Shown piece by piece: positions 38,592 to 47,415 of a stretch of 64,000 bases of DNA. The notes under the pieces are model-generated. The model was given only the letters and a program-made list of their open reading frames with translations. It ran no database searches and had not been told where the DNA came from. Position numbers and translations under genes: made by a program. The stretch spans positions 1-64,000 of the forward strand of contig NZ_QFLI01000013.1 in the NCBI RefSeq assembly GCF_003202155.1, read 5' to 3'. Every line of letters begins with the position of its first letter. The stretch's first letter is position 1. Origin of the DNA: Marinifilum breve. GTDB lineage: Bacteria > Bacteroidota > Bacteroidia > Bacteroidales > Marinifilaceae.

Positions 38592-39341
38592 CTAAAATCG
38601 TATTGAAAAATGAATTCCTTCAGGCATTGTAACCAATCTAAATCCTTTTCTATGTCTCACAAAACACAAATCTCCATCAGTATAATAAACTCCTCCATGA
38701 ACTTTAACCCGGTGACAATCATTGGGTAGGTGTGAGAAGTAAACTGCTCTTGGTGGCTCTACATGAATAAAGCCAAACTCAGGATAGTATCTATAATAAT
38801 ATCCATTGGTATAGTAATAATCACCACTGTGATAATGAATCACTCTTGGTTCACAAGAAAATCTCCAAATTACTTGACCATATTTTGAATGGTTGTAGCA
38901 ACTGTGACCATGTTTATTATAGTAGTGCTTGTGTCTGTAATATGGCGCATGATGCCTGTGATGATATCTATGGTGTCCTCTATAATGGTCTCCATGATAA
39001 TATCTATGCTCTACATGCCCATGCTTATGGTGCTTGTAATGCTTATGTCCCTTGTGTTTTTTGTGTGAATAATGATCGTGATTACTGTAATGTGATTTTT
39101 TATTTTTGTATTTGTGATCATGTCTTTGAGATCTGCGATCATCTTTATAATTATAGCTACTTCGTTTAGATCGATCTTTATTATTGTTCTCATGAAAAGA
39201 CTTGTTTCTTTTTCTCTCTTCGTAACGAGTAGCCTCTTCATTGTAAGATCGTCTTTGAGCAAATAAACTAGTTGTATATGTGGTAAGCGTTGAGACCAAT
39301 ACTATACTGGCAAGCAACTTGTAATATTTTGTCGTTTTCAT
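38592..39341 (-). CDS. Histidine-rich secreted protein (DUF6515-like)
   Basis: A 249-residue exported protein with a signal peptide ending near LFAQ. Residues about 30-150 are very rich in His, Lys, Tyr and Arg (for example HKHYKHHKHGHVEHRYYH), a composition typical of metal-binding or buffering segments. Residues about 165-249 form a folded domain with GDYYYTNGYYYRYYPEFGF and VKVHGGVYYTDGDLCFV (cut here), as in DUF6515 proteins. Binding of Ni, Zn or Cu is inference. Several Cys lie in the C-terminal half. The overlapping antisense frame is a shadow. Confidence 0.78.
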   Translation of the reverse strand: MKTTKYYKLLASIVLVSTLTTYTTSLFAQRRSYNEEATRYEERKRNKSFHENNNKDRSKRSSYNYKDDRRSQRHDHKYKNKKSHYSNHDHYSHKKHKGHKHYKHHKHGHVEHRYYHGDHYRGHHRYHHRHHAPYYRHKHYYNKHGHSCYNHSKYGQVIWRFSCEPRVIHYHSGDYYYTNGYYYRYYPEFGFIHVEPPRAVYFSHLPNDCHRVKVHGGVYYTDGDLCFVRHRKGFRLVTMPEGIHFSIRF

Positions 39342-39517
39342 AGTTTTGGTATTTAATGGTGAAAGCCATTCTGCTCTCCGTTGAGTTGCAGTCGAAAACT
39401 ATTACTGTGTGCAATTGTTTCTGGCAAAATATCGTCATCCTTTGGTAGGGATGAATCCGTAAAGTAAATAACCGGTATACTTTGTCTAGATATTTGCAAA
39501 GCTTGTGCCAAAAAATA

Positions 39518-39553
39518 AAAAAGTGCCGAATTACTCTGTATTCGGCACTTTTG
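39518..39553 (-). terminator. Intrinsic terminator of the NDH-2 gene
   Basis: AAGTGCCGAAT at 39521-39531 pairs with ATTCGGCACTT at 39540-39550 (11 bp). A-rich sequence on the left supplies the T run on the minus strand. It lies 23 bp after the NDH-2 stop. Confidence 0.85.
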
Positions 39554-39575
39554 TGGATATGATATTTTTAATTTT

Positions 39576-40937
39576 TTAGACTATTGCATTGTCTGCTTTT
39601 ACTTTTAGACTGGCCTTATCGGTGAAACTTCTTTTTTTAGGACGGATTAAAACTCTTAAGGATTGATCGGAGGTGAAATAATTCCAAACCCAGTTGATAA
39701 GAATAAAAAAGCGATTCTTCACACCTACAATTGCCATAAGGTGCACAAACAACCACAGTACCCAGGCAAAGAATCCTTGCATTTTCATTCCAGGAAGATC
39801 AGCAACTGCTAAATTTTTCCCAATAGTAGCCATCGATCCTCTGTCGGTATAATGAAATGCTTTGATCTCTTTGTTCTGTAGTAATCTTTTAAAATTCTTG
39901 GCCAGATTTCCAGCTTGTTGTAATCCAACTTGAGCAACCTGGGGATGTCCATTCTCAAATTTGCCTTCGGTTTGGTAGGCAAGATCTCCCATGGCAAATA
40001 CATTATCCAAACCTACTATTTTATTGTATTGATCTACCTGAAGTCTTCCTGCACGTACACTAGCATTTTCGCTGATTCCTTTAATAGGACGTGCTGCAAC
40101 ACCAGCTGCCCAAACCATAGTATATGATTTAAATTCTTCATCATCATCCAAACGAATGGTTAAGCCATCGTAATCGGCAACCCTGGCATTGGTTCTAACA
40201 ATCACTCCAAGTTTCTCAAGGAATTTTTTGGCTTTCGCCGATGCCTTTTCCGACATGCCATTCAGTAATTTGTCCGAAGCCTCGAACAAGTATACATTCA
40301 TCAGGCTAAAATCGAGTTCCGGATAATCTTTCGGAAGAATTTCTGATTTCATTTCGGCCAATGCTCCTGCCAACTCTACACCGGTTGGTCCACCTCCCAC
40401 AAGCACAATGTTCATGTAGTTGGCTGCTTTTTCAGGATCCGATTCGTTCAAGGCCTTTTCGTAATTTCTCAAGATTGAGTTTCGAAGAAAAATGGCCTCT
40501 GAAACAGATTTCATAGGAATGGAGAACTCTTCGATATTTTTATTTCCAAAGTAATTCGTGCTTACTCCGGTTGCCAACACCAGGTAATCGTATTTCAATT
40601 TCCCCAAGCTGGTGTAGATTTCATTTTCCTTTGAATTTACCTCCAATAAATCAGCCATTCGGAAATGGACATTGCTTTTCTTTTGGAATATCTTGCGCAA
40701 AGGAAATGATATAGAACTTGGCTCTAGCCCCGAAGTTGCTACCTGATAAAATAGGGGTTGAAACTGGTGAAAGTTGTTTCGATCAATAAGTACTACCTGG
40801 TATTTTGTATTAGCCAACTGTCTTGCCAGCTTCAAGCCTGCAAATCCACCTCCAATAATTACTACTCTGGTTTTCCCATTCTCGGGTATGTGCTTTATGG
40901 TATCCATCTTTGTATTTGAATTAAGAAAATTTGCCAT
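39576..40937 (-). CDS. ndh: Type II NADH dehydrogenase (NDH-2)
   Basis: A 453-residue FAD enzyme that passes electrons from NADH to quinone without pumping protons. The first dinucleotide fold is VVIIGGGFAGLKLARQL, followed by LIDRNNFHQFQPLFYQVATSG (cut), the NAD-binding VLVGGGPTGVELAGALAE and the conserved GDLAYQTEG segment near FAD. The C-terminal amphipathic part (about 380-430) with FFAWVLWLFVHLMAIVG is a membrane anchor. The start may be 40937 or the internal ATG at 40907; the latter fits the family better. Confidence 0.93.
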   Translation of the reverse strand: MANFLNSNTKMDTIKHIPENGKTRVVIIGGGFAGLKLARQLANTKYQVVLIDRNNFHQFQPLFYQVATSGLEPSSISFPLRKIFQKKSNVHFRMADLLEVNSKENEIYTSLGKLKYDYLVLATGVSTNYFGNKNIEEFSIPMKSVSEAIFLRNSILRNYEKALNESDPEKAANYMNIVLVGGGPTGVELAGALAEMKSEILPKDYPELDFSLMNVYLFEASDKLLNGMSEKASAKAKKFLEKLGVIVRTNARVADYDGLTIRLDDDEEFKSYTMVWAAGVAARPIKGISENASVRAGRLQVDQYNKIVGLDNVFAMGDLAYQTEGKFENGHPQVAQVGLQQAGNLAKNFKRLLQNKEIKAFHYTDRGSMATIGKNLAVADLPGMKMQGFFAWVLWLFVHLMAIVGVKNRFFILINWVWNYFTSDQSLRVLIRPKKRSFTDKASLKVKADNAIV

Positions 40938-41179
40938 TTAATCCATATGTTTTTCTTTTATTCGGATTAAAGACTCTTTTATCTTTTACAAATTAAAGAA
41001 ATTATTCTCTAATATTCTAATCGATGTTATTTTTCAACCGATTGCGTGAGAAAATTAATTTTACAAGCAGTTAAAATCACCGTCAATATTTTCTGTTTTC
41101 GGCTAAATACCACCAATAAATTTGTCGGAATTAATATTTGTAATCTTTAATTATAATCTACAAAACATTTTCTTCTTCT

Positions 41180-41204
41180 GTAGAGACATAGCACTACTAC
41201 GTCT
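41180..41204. repeat. Decayed palindromic intergenic repeat
   Basis: GTAGAGACATAGCACTACTA followed by CGTCT holds the arms AGACATAG and CTACGTCT (one mismatch). It resembles the palindrome at 22505 and the GTAGAGACG-type repeats I recall from other Bacteroidota. The interval 40938-41180 beside it otherwise shows only the NDH-2 upstream region. Confidence 0.45.
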
Positions 41205-41274
41205 TTATTAACTACTACCAAATGAATTCTCTTTTATACAAAAAGGACACTCTTTCTTCTCAGGTTCACCACTA

Positions 41275-41700
41275 CACCTGTTAGTTTAGTCGTACGACCT
41301 GGTAATGTTTGAATGGGACCTGATAAAAACATCAAGAGACCTGTAAAATGTTCAGTTCTACCTACCAACTGCACCCTGCGACCTGAGAAATGCATGCTAA
41401 TTCCTGCCAAGTGCATTGCACTTATTAACAATGAGCGTGCGGATATCAACAAAGAGTGTGCAGATGGCAGGTCTCACGATGCAGATGACAGGTGGGAGCG
41501 TGCGGTTATTAACATTGACGGTGCAGATATCAACATTGAGCGTGCACTTGGCAGGTCTCACGACACGGATGGCAGGTATGAGCGTGCACTTATTAACAAT
41601 GAGAGAACCATTGGCAGGTCGTACGCAAACATTGGCAGATAGAATAGGAACATTAATAGCTAGAATGCTGCAAGTGGTAGATCGACTTATGCTTTTGCCA
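41275..41700. repeat. Repeat array B: two opposed arms of 21-bp-phased units
   Basis: The left arm has cores CACCTG/GACCTG/TACCTA/TTCCTG at 41275, 41296, 41317, 41338, 41359, 41380 and 41401, all exactly 21 bp apart. The right arm has units at 41429, 41450, 41471 and every 21 bp to 41681. Right-arm units alternate between TTATTAACAATGAGCG, ATATCAACAAAGAG and GGCAGGTCTCACG types, giving an 84-bp higher-order repeat (TTATTAAC at 41429, 41513, 41597). The arms meet at the palindrome AAGTGCATTGCACTT. Several segments are nearly identical to array A. Confidence 0.88.
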
Positions 41701-41775
41701 AAGAACATAGTATTTTATTCGATTGTACCGACTAACCTAAATAACTTTGTCAAGTTCTTCAGTAAACTAAAGAGT

Positions 41776-42072
41776 ATGGATTTTGGAAGATTAATTATTG
41801 GTCTATTCTTAATGGTTAATACCATTTACAAGTTGTATCAGAAGCGCATTAGTTGGCCACGAATGGCATTCTCAGTGCTTGTAGGAATGGGATTTGTCCT
41901 GCAGTCATTTGGTGGTTATCAGGATTTTAAGATTGAAGATTATTTCTCTTCATCGCAATTGGAGTATTGGTCTTTACTTGATCAATTTTTACTTGTATCG
42001 CTAATTTTTTTTATGGGAAGGTATATGTACGAACTAATCAGAAACAAAAGGAGAGAGAAGTTACAAGCGTAA
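41776..42072 (+). CDS. Small membrane protein of unknown function
   Basis: A 98-residue protein with three hydrophobic segments (about residues 4-18, 30-44 and 68-84) and a basic tail RNKRREKLQA. I do not recognise a family. The ATG at 41776 is chosen because the segment before it derives from repeat array B. The frame stays open upstream through the array to 41416, so a longer form is formally possible. A bidirectional terminator follows. Confidence 0.6.
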   Translation: MDFGRLIIGLFLMVNTIYKLYQKRISWPRMAFSVLVGMGFVLQSFGGYQDFKIEDYFSSSQLEYWSLLDQFLLVSLIFFMGRYMYELIRNKRREKLQA

Positions 42073-42076
42073 AAGA

Positions 42077-42109
42077 AAATCCGAAACACCAGCTTGGTAT
42101 TTCGGATTT
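42077..42109. terminator. Bidirectional intrinsic terminator
   Basis: AAATCCGAAA at 42077-42086 pairs with TTTCGGATTT at 42100-42109, extended inside by CC/GG pairs. It lies between the small membrane protein gene (plus) and ridA (minus) and can serve both. Confidence 0.82.
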
Positions 42110-42129
42110 GTATTATGATTTTACTGTGA

Positions 42130-42486
42130 TTAAGCTTCTTTCTTAGCCGCAACAACAGACATTTCAACCAATAATTCAGGACGAGCCATGCGTGCCTCAA
42201 CGCATGCTCGAGCAGGTTGGTATCCATCTTCTACCCAAGCATCCCAAACTTCGTTCATGGCAGCGAAATCTTTCATATCGCGAACGTAAATGGTTACAGA
42301 AAGGATATGCTTTTTGTCAGAACCAGCTTTTTCCAATAGCTCTTCTACTTTTTCAAGAGTGGTAACAGTTTGCTCTTTGATATCTTTGGTAGCATCCTTT
42401 GCAGTTTGACCACACAAATAAATGGTATTGCCGTGCTCTACAATGCGGCTCATTCTTGGAGTTGAATCGATTCTTTTGATACTCAT
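42130..42486 (-). CDS. RidA-family protein
   Basis: A 118-residue YjgF/YER057c/UK114 protein. RidA members hydrolyse reactive enamine/imine intermediates made by PLP enzymes. Visible segments are [37 protein letters not shown] and the conserved PARACVEAR with the substrate-binding Arg, followed by [11 protein letters not shown]. It is a distinct RidA subgroup rather than the canonical archetype. Monocistronic. Confidence 0.88.
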   Translation of the reverse strand: MSIKRIDSTPRMSRIVEHGNTIYLCGQTAKDATKDIKEQTVTTLEKVEELLEKAGSDKKHILSVTIYVRDMKDFAAMNEVWDAWVEDGYQPARACVEARMARPELLVEMSVVAAKKEA

Positions 42487-42585
42487 TTTGATTAATGTTT
42501 AAGTTATTTTGAGAGCGAAAATAAAAAAAACAGGATACTTAATGCTTTTTACAATGAATTAATTCATCCAAATTAGCATAATAGA

Positions 42586-42593
42586 TATATTTG
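42586..42593 (+). promoter_or_regulatory. -7 promoter box of the lipoprotein gene
   Basis: TATATTTG, an exact TAnnTTTG match, lies 67 bp before the start codon of the lipoprotein gene at 42660. No clear -33 is seen. Confidence 0.6.
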
Positions 42594-42659
42594 CACACAA
42601 ATGCATTCATTTTTATATTCGATTCTCATATTTGAGTTATAATTTTTAAATTTTATCAA

Positions 42660-43181
42660 ATGAACAAATTGATCAAACTTTTCCTTGTGGCAGTATTGTC
42701 AACATTTACATTCATTTCCTGCAGTGATGACGATACTGACACAAGTATTATTGGAAATTGGAAGTATACCAAAACCATTGTCACAAAAATCAATAATAAG
42801 TCTGTAAACTACGATATTACTGATTTGGTAGATATAAATGGCAGTATGGAATTCTATGAGAACGGTACCTGTAAATTAATATATGGCGATGTTGTTGATT
42901 GGAAGTATACCAACAACGAAACTGCAATTGAATTGTATTTTCCTATCGACGAGGAAGACAAAGAAGAAGGCAAGCCCGATGTTAACACGCAAGTTTTGCC
43001 ATTTACACTATCAGGTAATGAATTGATATTTGTAGACAATGATTTTGATATAGATAATTCCGATGAATATCCAGAAGAAGGAATGATGAGTTTTTCTGAA
43101 TTTGACAAATTATTTAATGAGAACATTAGCTCTGAATCAGAGATAAGTGTTTCAGCCAAAATAATCTTTTTAAGAAAGTAA
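42660..43181 (+). CDS. Lipocalin-like lipoprotein
   Basis: A 173-residue lipoprotein with a signal peptide and the lipobox FISC (Cys21) followed by SDDDTD, the acidic tail after Cys that favours surface export in Bacteroidota. The mature part begins IIGNWKYTKT, typical of lipocalin-like domains (GxW near the start), and has SMEFYENGTCKL and LPFTLSGNELIF. Ligand is unknown. Acidic stretches (EEDKEEGKPD) lie in the middle. It shares a terminator with valS. Confidence 0.75.
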   Translation: MNKLIKLFLVAVLSTFTFISCSDDDTDTSIIGNWKYTKTIVTKINNKSVNYDITDLVDINGSMEFYENGTCKLIYGDVVDWKYTNNETAIELYFPIDEEDKEEGKPDVNTQVLPFTLSGNELIFVDNDFDIDNSDEYPEEGMMSFSEFDKLFNENISSESEISVSAKIIFLRK

Positions 43182-43187
43182 TCAAAA

Positions 43188-43215
43188 AATGCCGCTCCAA
43201 CTGGAACGGCATTTT
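43188..43215. terminator. Bidirectional intrinsic terminator
   Basis: AAATGCCG-TCC and GGA-CGGCATTT pair around AACT between the lipoprotein gene (plus) and valS (minus). Short A and T runs flank it on both sides. Confidence 0.82.
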
Positions 43216-43238
43216 ATATATAGTTGAGATTGTCTCAA

Positions 43239-45863
43239 TTATTTCATACTAGCAATACGCTCTTCCAAAACTTTGATTTTGGCTTCAGCATCTGCCATTT
43301 TCTTTTTCTCCATTTCAACCACTTTGGCAGGAGCGTTGTTTACGAAGCGTTCGTTGCTCATTTTCTTCTGAACAGAAGCAAGGAATCCCTGAGTGTATTT
43401 CAACTCTTCTTCCATTTTCTTCAACTCTTCTTCAACATCAACCAAATCGCCAAGAGGGATGAAATACTCGACAGCTTTTACAATGAAAGACATTGCTCCA
43501 CTCATTTCTCCATTAGCTGCAGAAATTTCGTTAAGGTTACACATCTTAGCTACTACAGTATCAAAAGAAGAATCGTAATTGCCTTCTTTCAAACGGTAGT
43601 TCATTGCCAAAGCATCTTTAAATGCAATGTTTTTCTGCTTACGGATGTTACGAACCGCAACAATTACTTCCTTCACCTGTTCGAACTTCTCCAACAATGC
43701 AGCATCGTAAGCCTCAGGTTTAGGCATTACGGAAATCATGATGCTATCCTCATCATTTCTATCAGCCAATAACTGGTAGATTTCCTCAGTTAGGAATGGC
43801 ATGAATGGGTGTAGCAACTGCATCAACTTCTCGAACAAGCCAACTGTAGCTTCGTAAGTTTTCTTGTCGATTGGTTGCTGATATCCTGGTTTTACCATTT
43901 CCAAATACCATGATGAGAACTCATCGCGGAACAGAGTGTAAACGGTCATCAATGCCTCGCTGATACGGTATTGCTTGAACTGCTCATCCAATGTTTCCAT
44001 GGTTTTATTCAAACGTGCATGGAATACTTCTGTTGCAATTCTTGCTGATTCTGGTTGCTCAATGTCTGCAACTTCCCAGCCTTTAACCAGACGGAATGCG
44101 TTCCAGATTTTGGTAGTAAAGTTACGTCCCTGCTCTGGCAAGTTTTCGTCAAACAACAAGTCACCACCTGCAGGAGAACAAAGCAACATACCTACACGAA
44201 CACCATCAGCACCATACTTGGCAATTAAATCCAATGGATCTGGTGAGTTACCTAATGATTTAGACATTTTACGACGTTGGCTATCGCGAACGATACCTGT
44301 TAGGTACACATTGCTAAATGGCTTTTCGCCGATATATTCATAACCCGCAATTACCATACGTGCAATCCAGAAGAATAAAATATCTGGACCAGACACCAAG
44401 TCATTGGTTGGGTAATAGTATTTAATTTCTTCGTTGCCAGGCTTGCGAATTCCGTCGAATACAGAAATTGGCCATAACCATGAAGAGAACCATGTATCCA
44501 ATACATCCTCATCCTGACGCAATTCTTCAGCTTTGTATTCCTTGCCAGTCTTTGCTTTGGCTTCAACAACAGCTTCTTCAACTGTTTTTGCAACAACATA
44601 TCCACCTTCAGGTAAATAGTACACAGGAATTCTTTGTCCCCACCACAACTGACGAGAAATACACCAGTCTTTCACATTCTCCATCCAGTGACGGTAAGTG
44701 TTTTTGAATTTGGCAGGGTGTAACTGAATGTCATCATTCATTACATGCTCCAATGCTGGTGCCGAAAGTTCTTTCATTTTCAAGAACCACTGCATACTTA
44801 GCTTAGGCTCGATTACTGCATCAGTTCTCTCAGAGAAACCAACTTTATTCACGTAATCTTCCATTTTTACCAAGTTACCAGCAGCTTCCAAATCAGGAAT
44901 AATCAAATCACGAACTTCGAAACGATCTTTGCCAATGTACATTTGAGCAGCTTCGCTCATTGTACCATTGTCGTTAAAGATATCGATAGACTCCAAGTTG
45001 TGACGATCACCAATTTCGTAGTCATTCAAATCGTGAGCTGGTGTAATTTTCAATGCACCAGTACCGAATTCCATATCTACATACTCATCCTGAATAATAG
45101 GTACAGAACGATTTACCAAAGGAACAATTACACGCTTGCCTTTTAAGTGAGTAAAACGCTCGTCGTTTGGATTCACACAAACAGCGGTATCACCTAAAAT
45201 GGTTTCCGGACGAGTAGTTGCAATAGTTACATACTCATCTTCTGTTCCTTCAATTTTATATCTTAAATAGTAAAGTTTCGATTGTAGCTCTTTGTAGATT
45301 ACCTCCTCATCAGATACAGCAGTTTGCGCAGCTGGATCCCAGTTTACCATACGAACACCGCGGTAAATCTTATCTTTCTTATACAAATCGATGAATACAT
45401 CAATTACTGATTCGTACAAAGATTCATCCATGGTAAAAGCAGTACGTTCCCAATCACATGAAGCACCTAATTTCTTCAACTGCTCCAAAATGATTCCACC
45501 GTGTTTCTCTTTCCACTCCCAAGCGTGTTTCATGAATTCGTCGCGAGTGATATCTGCTTTAGCAATACCTTCTTGCTTTAGTTTGTTTACAACTTTAGCT
45601 TCGGTAGCAATCGACGCGTGGTCGGTTCCTGGTACCCAACAGACATTTTTTCCCTGCAATCTGGCTCTGCGGACCAATACATCTTGAATTGTATTGTTTA
45701 GCATATGCCCCATGTGTAACACACCGGTGACGTTTGGTGGCGGAATTACAATTGTATACGCCTCTCTCTCGTCTGGTACTGAGTGGAAGAATCCTTTATC
45801 CATCCAATACTTATACCACTTGTCCTCCGATTCTGCAGGATTGTACTTAGTTGGGATTTCCAT
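43239..45863 (-). CDS. valS: Valyl-tRNA synthetase
   Basis: An 874-residue class I aminoacyl-tRNA synthetase. The HIGH motif is in [16 protein letters not shown], an editing CP1 domain follows (about 200-340, with [13 protein letters not shown]), KMSKS is [10 protein letters not shown], and the anticodon domain is followed by a C-terminal coiled coil (about 805-874) rich in Glu and Lys. Length is normal. A candidate -7 box (TAATTTTG on the minus strand, 45919-45912) lies 49 bp upstream. Confidence 0.97.
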   Translation of the reverse strand: MEIPTKYNPAESEDKWYKYWMDKGFFHSVPDEREAYTIVIPPPNVTGVLHMGHMLNNTIQDVLVRRARLQGKNVCWVPGTDHASIATEAKVVNKLKQEGIAKADITRDEFMKHAWEWKEKHGGIILEQLKKLGASCDWERTAFTMDESLYESVIDVFIDLYKKDKIYRGVRMVNWDPAAQTAVSDEEVIYKELQSKLYYLRYKIEGTEDEYVTIATTRPETILGDTAVCVNPNDERFTHLKGKRVIVPLVNRSVPIIQDEYVDMEFGTGALKITPAHDLNDYEIGDRHNLESIDIFNDNGTMSEAAQMYIGKDRFEVRDLIIPDLEAAGNLVKMEDYVNKVGFSERTDAVIEPKLSMQWFLKMKELSAPALEHVMNDDIQLHPAKFKNTYRHWMENVKDWCISRQLWWGQRIPVYYLPEGGYVVAKTVEEAVVEAKAKTGKEYKAEELRQDEDVLDTWFSSWLWPISVFDGIRKPGNEEIKYYYPTNDLVSGPDILFFWIARMVIAGYEYIGEKPFSNVYLTGIVRDSQRRKMSKSLGNSPDPLDLIAKYGADGVRVGMLLCSPAGGDLLFDENLPEQGRNFTTKIWNAFRLVKGWEVADIEQPESARIATEVFHARLNKTMETLDEQFKQYRISEALMTVYTLFRDEFSSWYLEMVKPGYQQPIDKKTYEATVGLFEKLMQLLHPFMPFLTEEIYQLLADRNDEDSIMISVMPKPEAYDAALLEKFEQVKEVIVAVRNIRKQKNIAFKDALAMNYRLKEGNYDSSFDTVVAKMCNLNEISAANGEMSGAMSFIVKAVEYFIPLGDLVDVEEELKKMEEELKYTQGFLASVQKKMSNERFVNNAPAKVVEMEKKKMADAEAKIKVLEERIASMK

Positions 45864-46093
45864 TTGTTTAACTATAATTTAATAATTCTATATTTTCAAA
45901 AAAATTTGGGTCAAAATTAAGAAATTCTATGGGATATTACTTCACTGAATGACAATAAAATGAGGGAAATAATAAATAAGAGTCCGCAATCGTTTTATCA
46001 TTAAAAACAATCGTCTGCTACTTCCTAATGGTCAGTTTTTTAAATCGATGTTGAAAAGCATTAAAAATCATTTTTTTTACCTGCTTTTTTATA

Positions 46094-46101
46094 TACTTTT
46101 G
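46094..46101 (+). promoter_or_regulatory. -7 promoter box of the aminotransferase gene
   Basis: TACTTTTG matches TAnnTTTG, 45 bp before the start codon. The -33 region is a T run and not a clear TTTG. Confidence 0.5.
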
Positions 46102-46146
46102 GCGAAATAGAAAACCTTATTCATAAAATATATAAACACATAACAA

Positions 46147-47346
46147 ATGCCACAGATATCAGACAAAGGAAGATTGATGCCTGAATCACCAATTCGTAAA
46201 TTGGTTCCTTACGCAGAAGGCGCAAAAGCTAAAGGCAGAACAGTTTATCATTTGAACATTGGTCAGCCTGATATTAAAACTCCGGAAGTTGCAATGGATG
46301 CAATTAGAAATTGTACGGAGAAAGTTATTGAGTATTCTCACTCTGCAGGTAATGTATCTTACCGTAAGAAGTTGGCTAAAATGTACCAAAATATTGGTAT
46401 TGATGTTAACGAAGAGGAGATGTTGATTACAACTGGTGGATCTGAAGCAATCACTTTTGCATTGATGACTTGTTTGAATCCAGGTGATGAAGTTTTGATT
46501 CCAGAGCCATTCTATGCTAACTACAATGGTTTCGCAATTTCAGCTGGTGTTAAGGTTGTACCTATTACTTCAAGCATCGAGAATGATTTTGCATTGCCTT
46601 CAATTGAAGAGTTTGAAAAATTGATGACTCCTAAAACAAAGGCGATTGTAATTTGTAACCCAAACAACCCAACTGGTTATTTGTACTCAAAAGAGGAATT
46701 GAACCAATTGCGTGAATTGATTTTGAAGCACGATTTGTTCTTGTTCTCTGATGAAGTTTACCGTGAATTCTGTTATGGTGGAGAAGAGCACTTCTCAGCT
46801 ATGAACCTTGAAGGATTAGAGCAAAATGTAGTAATGATGGATTCAGTATCGAAACGTTACTCAGAATGTGGTGTTCGTATTGGTGCTATGATTACCAAAA
46901 ACAAAGAGGTAATCAATACTGCATTGAAATTTGCTCAGGCTCGTTTGTGTCCACCAGCATTTGGTCAGATTGCAGCAGAAGCTTCTTTGGATACTCCAAA
47001 AGAATACTTCGACGAAGTTTACGATGAGTATATTGCTCGTCGCGATTTCATGGTTGCTGCTTTAAATGAAATGGAAGGTGTTTATTGTCCAATTCCTAAA
47101 GGTGCGTTTTACACAGTGGTTAAGCTTCCAATTGATGATGCTGATAAATTTGCTCAGTGGATTTTGGAAGAATTCGAGCACAAAAACCAAACGGTTATGG
47201 TTGCTCCTGCTACAGGATTCTACGCAACTCCAGGTTTGGGTAAGAACGAGGTTCGTATTGCTTACGTGTTGAAAAAGGAAGACTTGGCTAATGCAATGGA
47301 AACTCTTGCTGCAGCATTAAAGGTTTACCCAGGAAGAACTTTGTAA
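46147..47346 (+). CDS. PLP-dependent class I/II aminotransferase
   Basis: A 399-residue aminotransferase of the aspartate/aromatic class. Visible are HLNIGQPDIKTPE, TGGSEAITFAL, ICNPNNPTGYLYS, FSDEVYREF and the PLP-lysine motif SVSKRYSECGVRIG. Codon use is rich in preferred codons, suggesting high expression. The exact amino acid pair cannot be fixed from sequence; aspartate or a broad-range role is likely. It is monocistronic with a strong terminator. Confidence 0.9.
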   Translation: MPQISDKGRLMPESPIRKLVPYAEGAKAKGRTVYHLNIGQPDIKTPEVAMDAIRNCTEKVIEYSHSAGNVSYRKKLAKMYQNIGIDVNEEEMLITTGGSEAITFALMTCLNPGDEVLIPEPFYANYNGFAISAGVKVVPITSSIENDFALPSIEEFEKLMTPKTKAIVICNPNNPTGYLYSKEELNQLRELILKHDLFLFSDEVYREFCYGGEEHFSAMNLEGLEQNVVMMDSVSKRYSECGVRIGAMITKNKEVINTALKFAQARLCPPAFGQIAAEASLDTPKEYFDEVYDEYIARRDFMVAALNEMEGVYCPIPKGAFYTVVKLPIDDADKFAQWILEEFEHKNQTVMVAPATGFYATPGLGKNEVRIAYVLKKEDLANAMETLAAALKVYPGRTL

Positions 47347-47370
47347 AAGTTACTTTAATAATATAAAAAA

Positions 47371-47400
47371 AAACGGCTCTCAATTTGGGAGCCGTTTTTT
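47371..47400. terminator. Bidirectional intrinsic terminator
   Basis: AAACGGCTCTC at 47371-47381 and GGGAGCCGTTT at 47387-47397 form an 11-bp stem with one wobble, between A and T runs. It lies between the aminotransferase gene (plus) and the pseudouridine synthase gene (minus). Confidence 0.88.
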
Positions 47401-47415
47401 ATTGGTATTTTTATT

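Noticed and set aside
38846-39169. Cys/Tyr/Asp-rich plus-strand frame
   Set aside because: It is the antisense shadow of the histidine-rich gene; His and Tyr codons read backwards give this composition.
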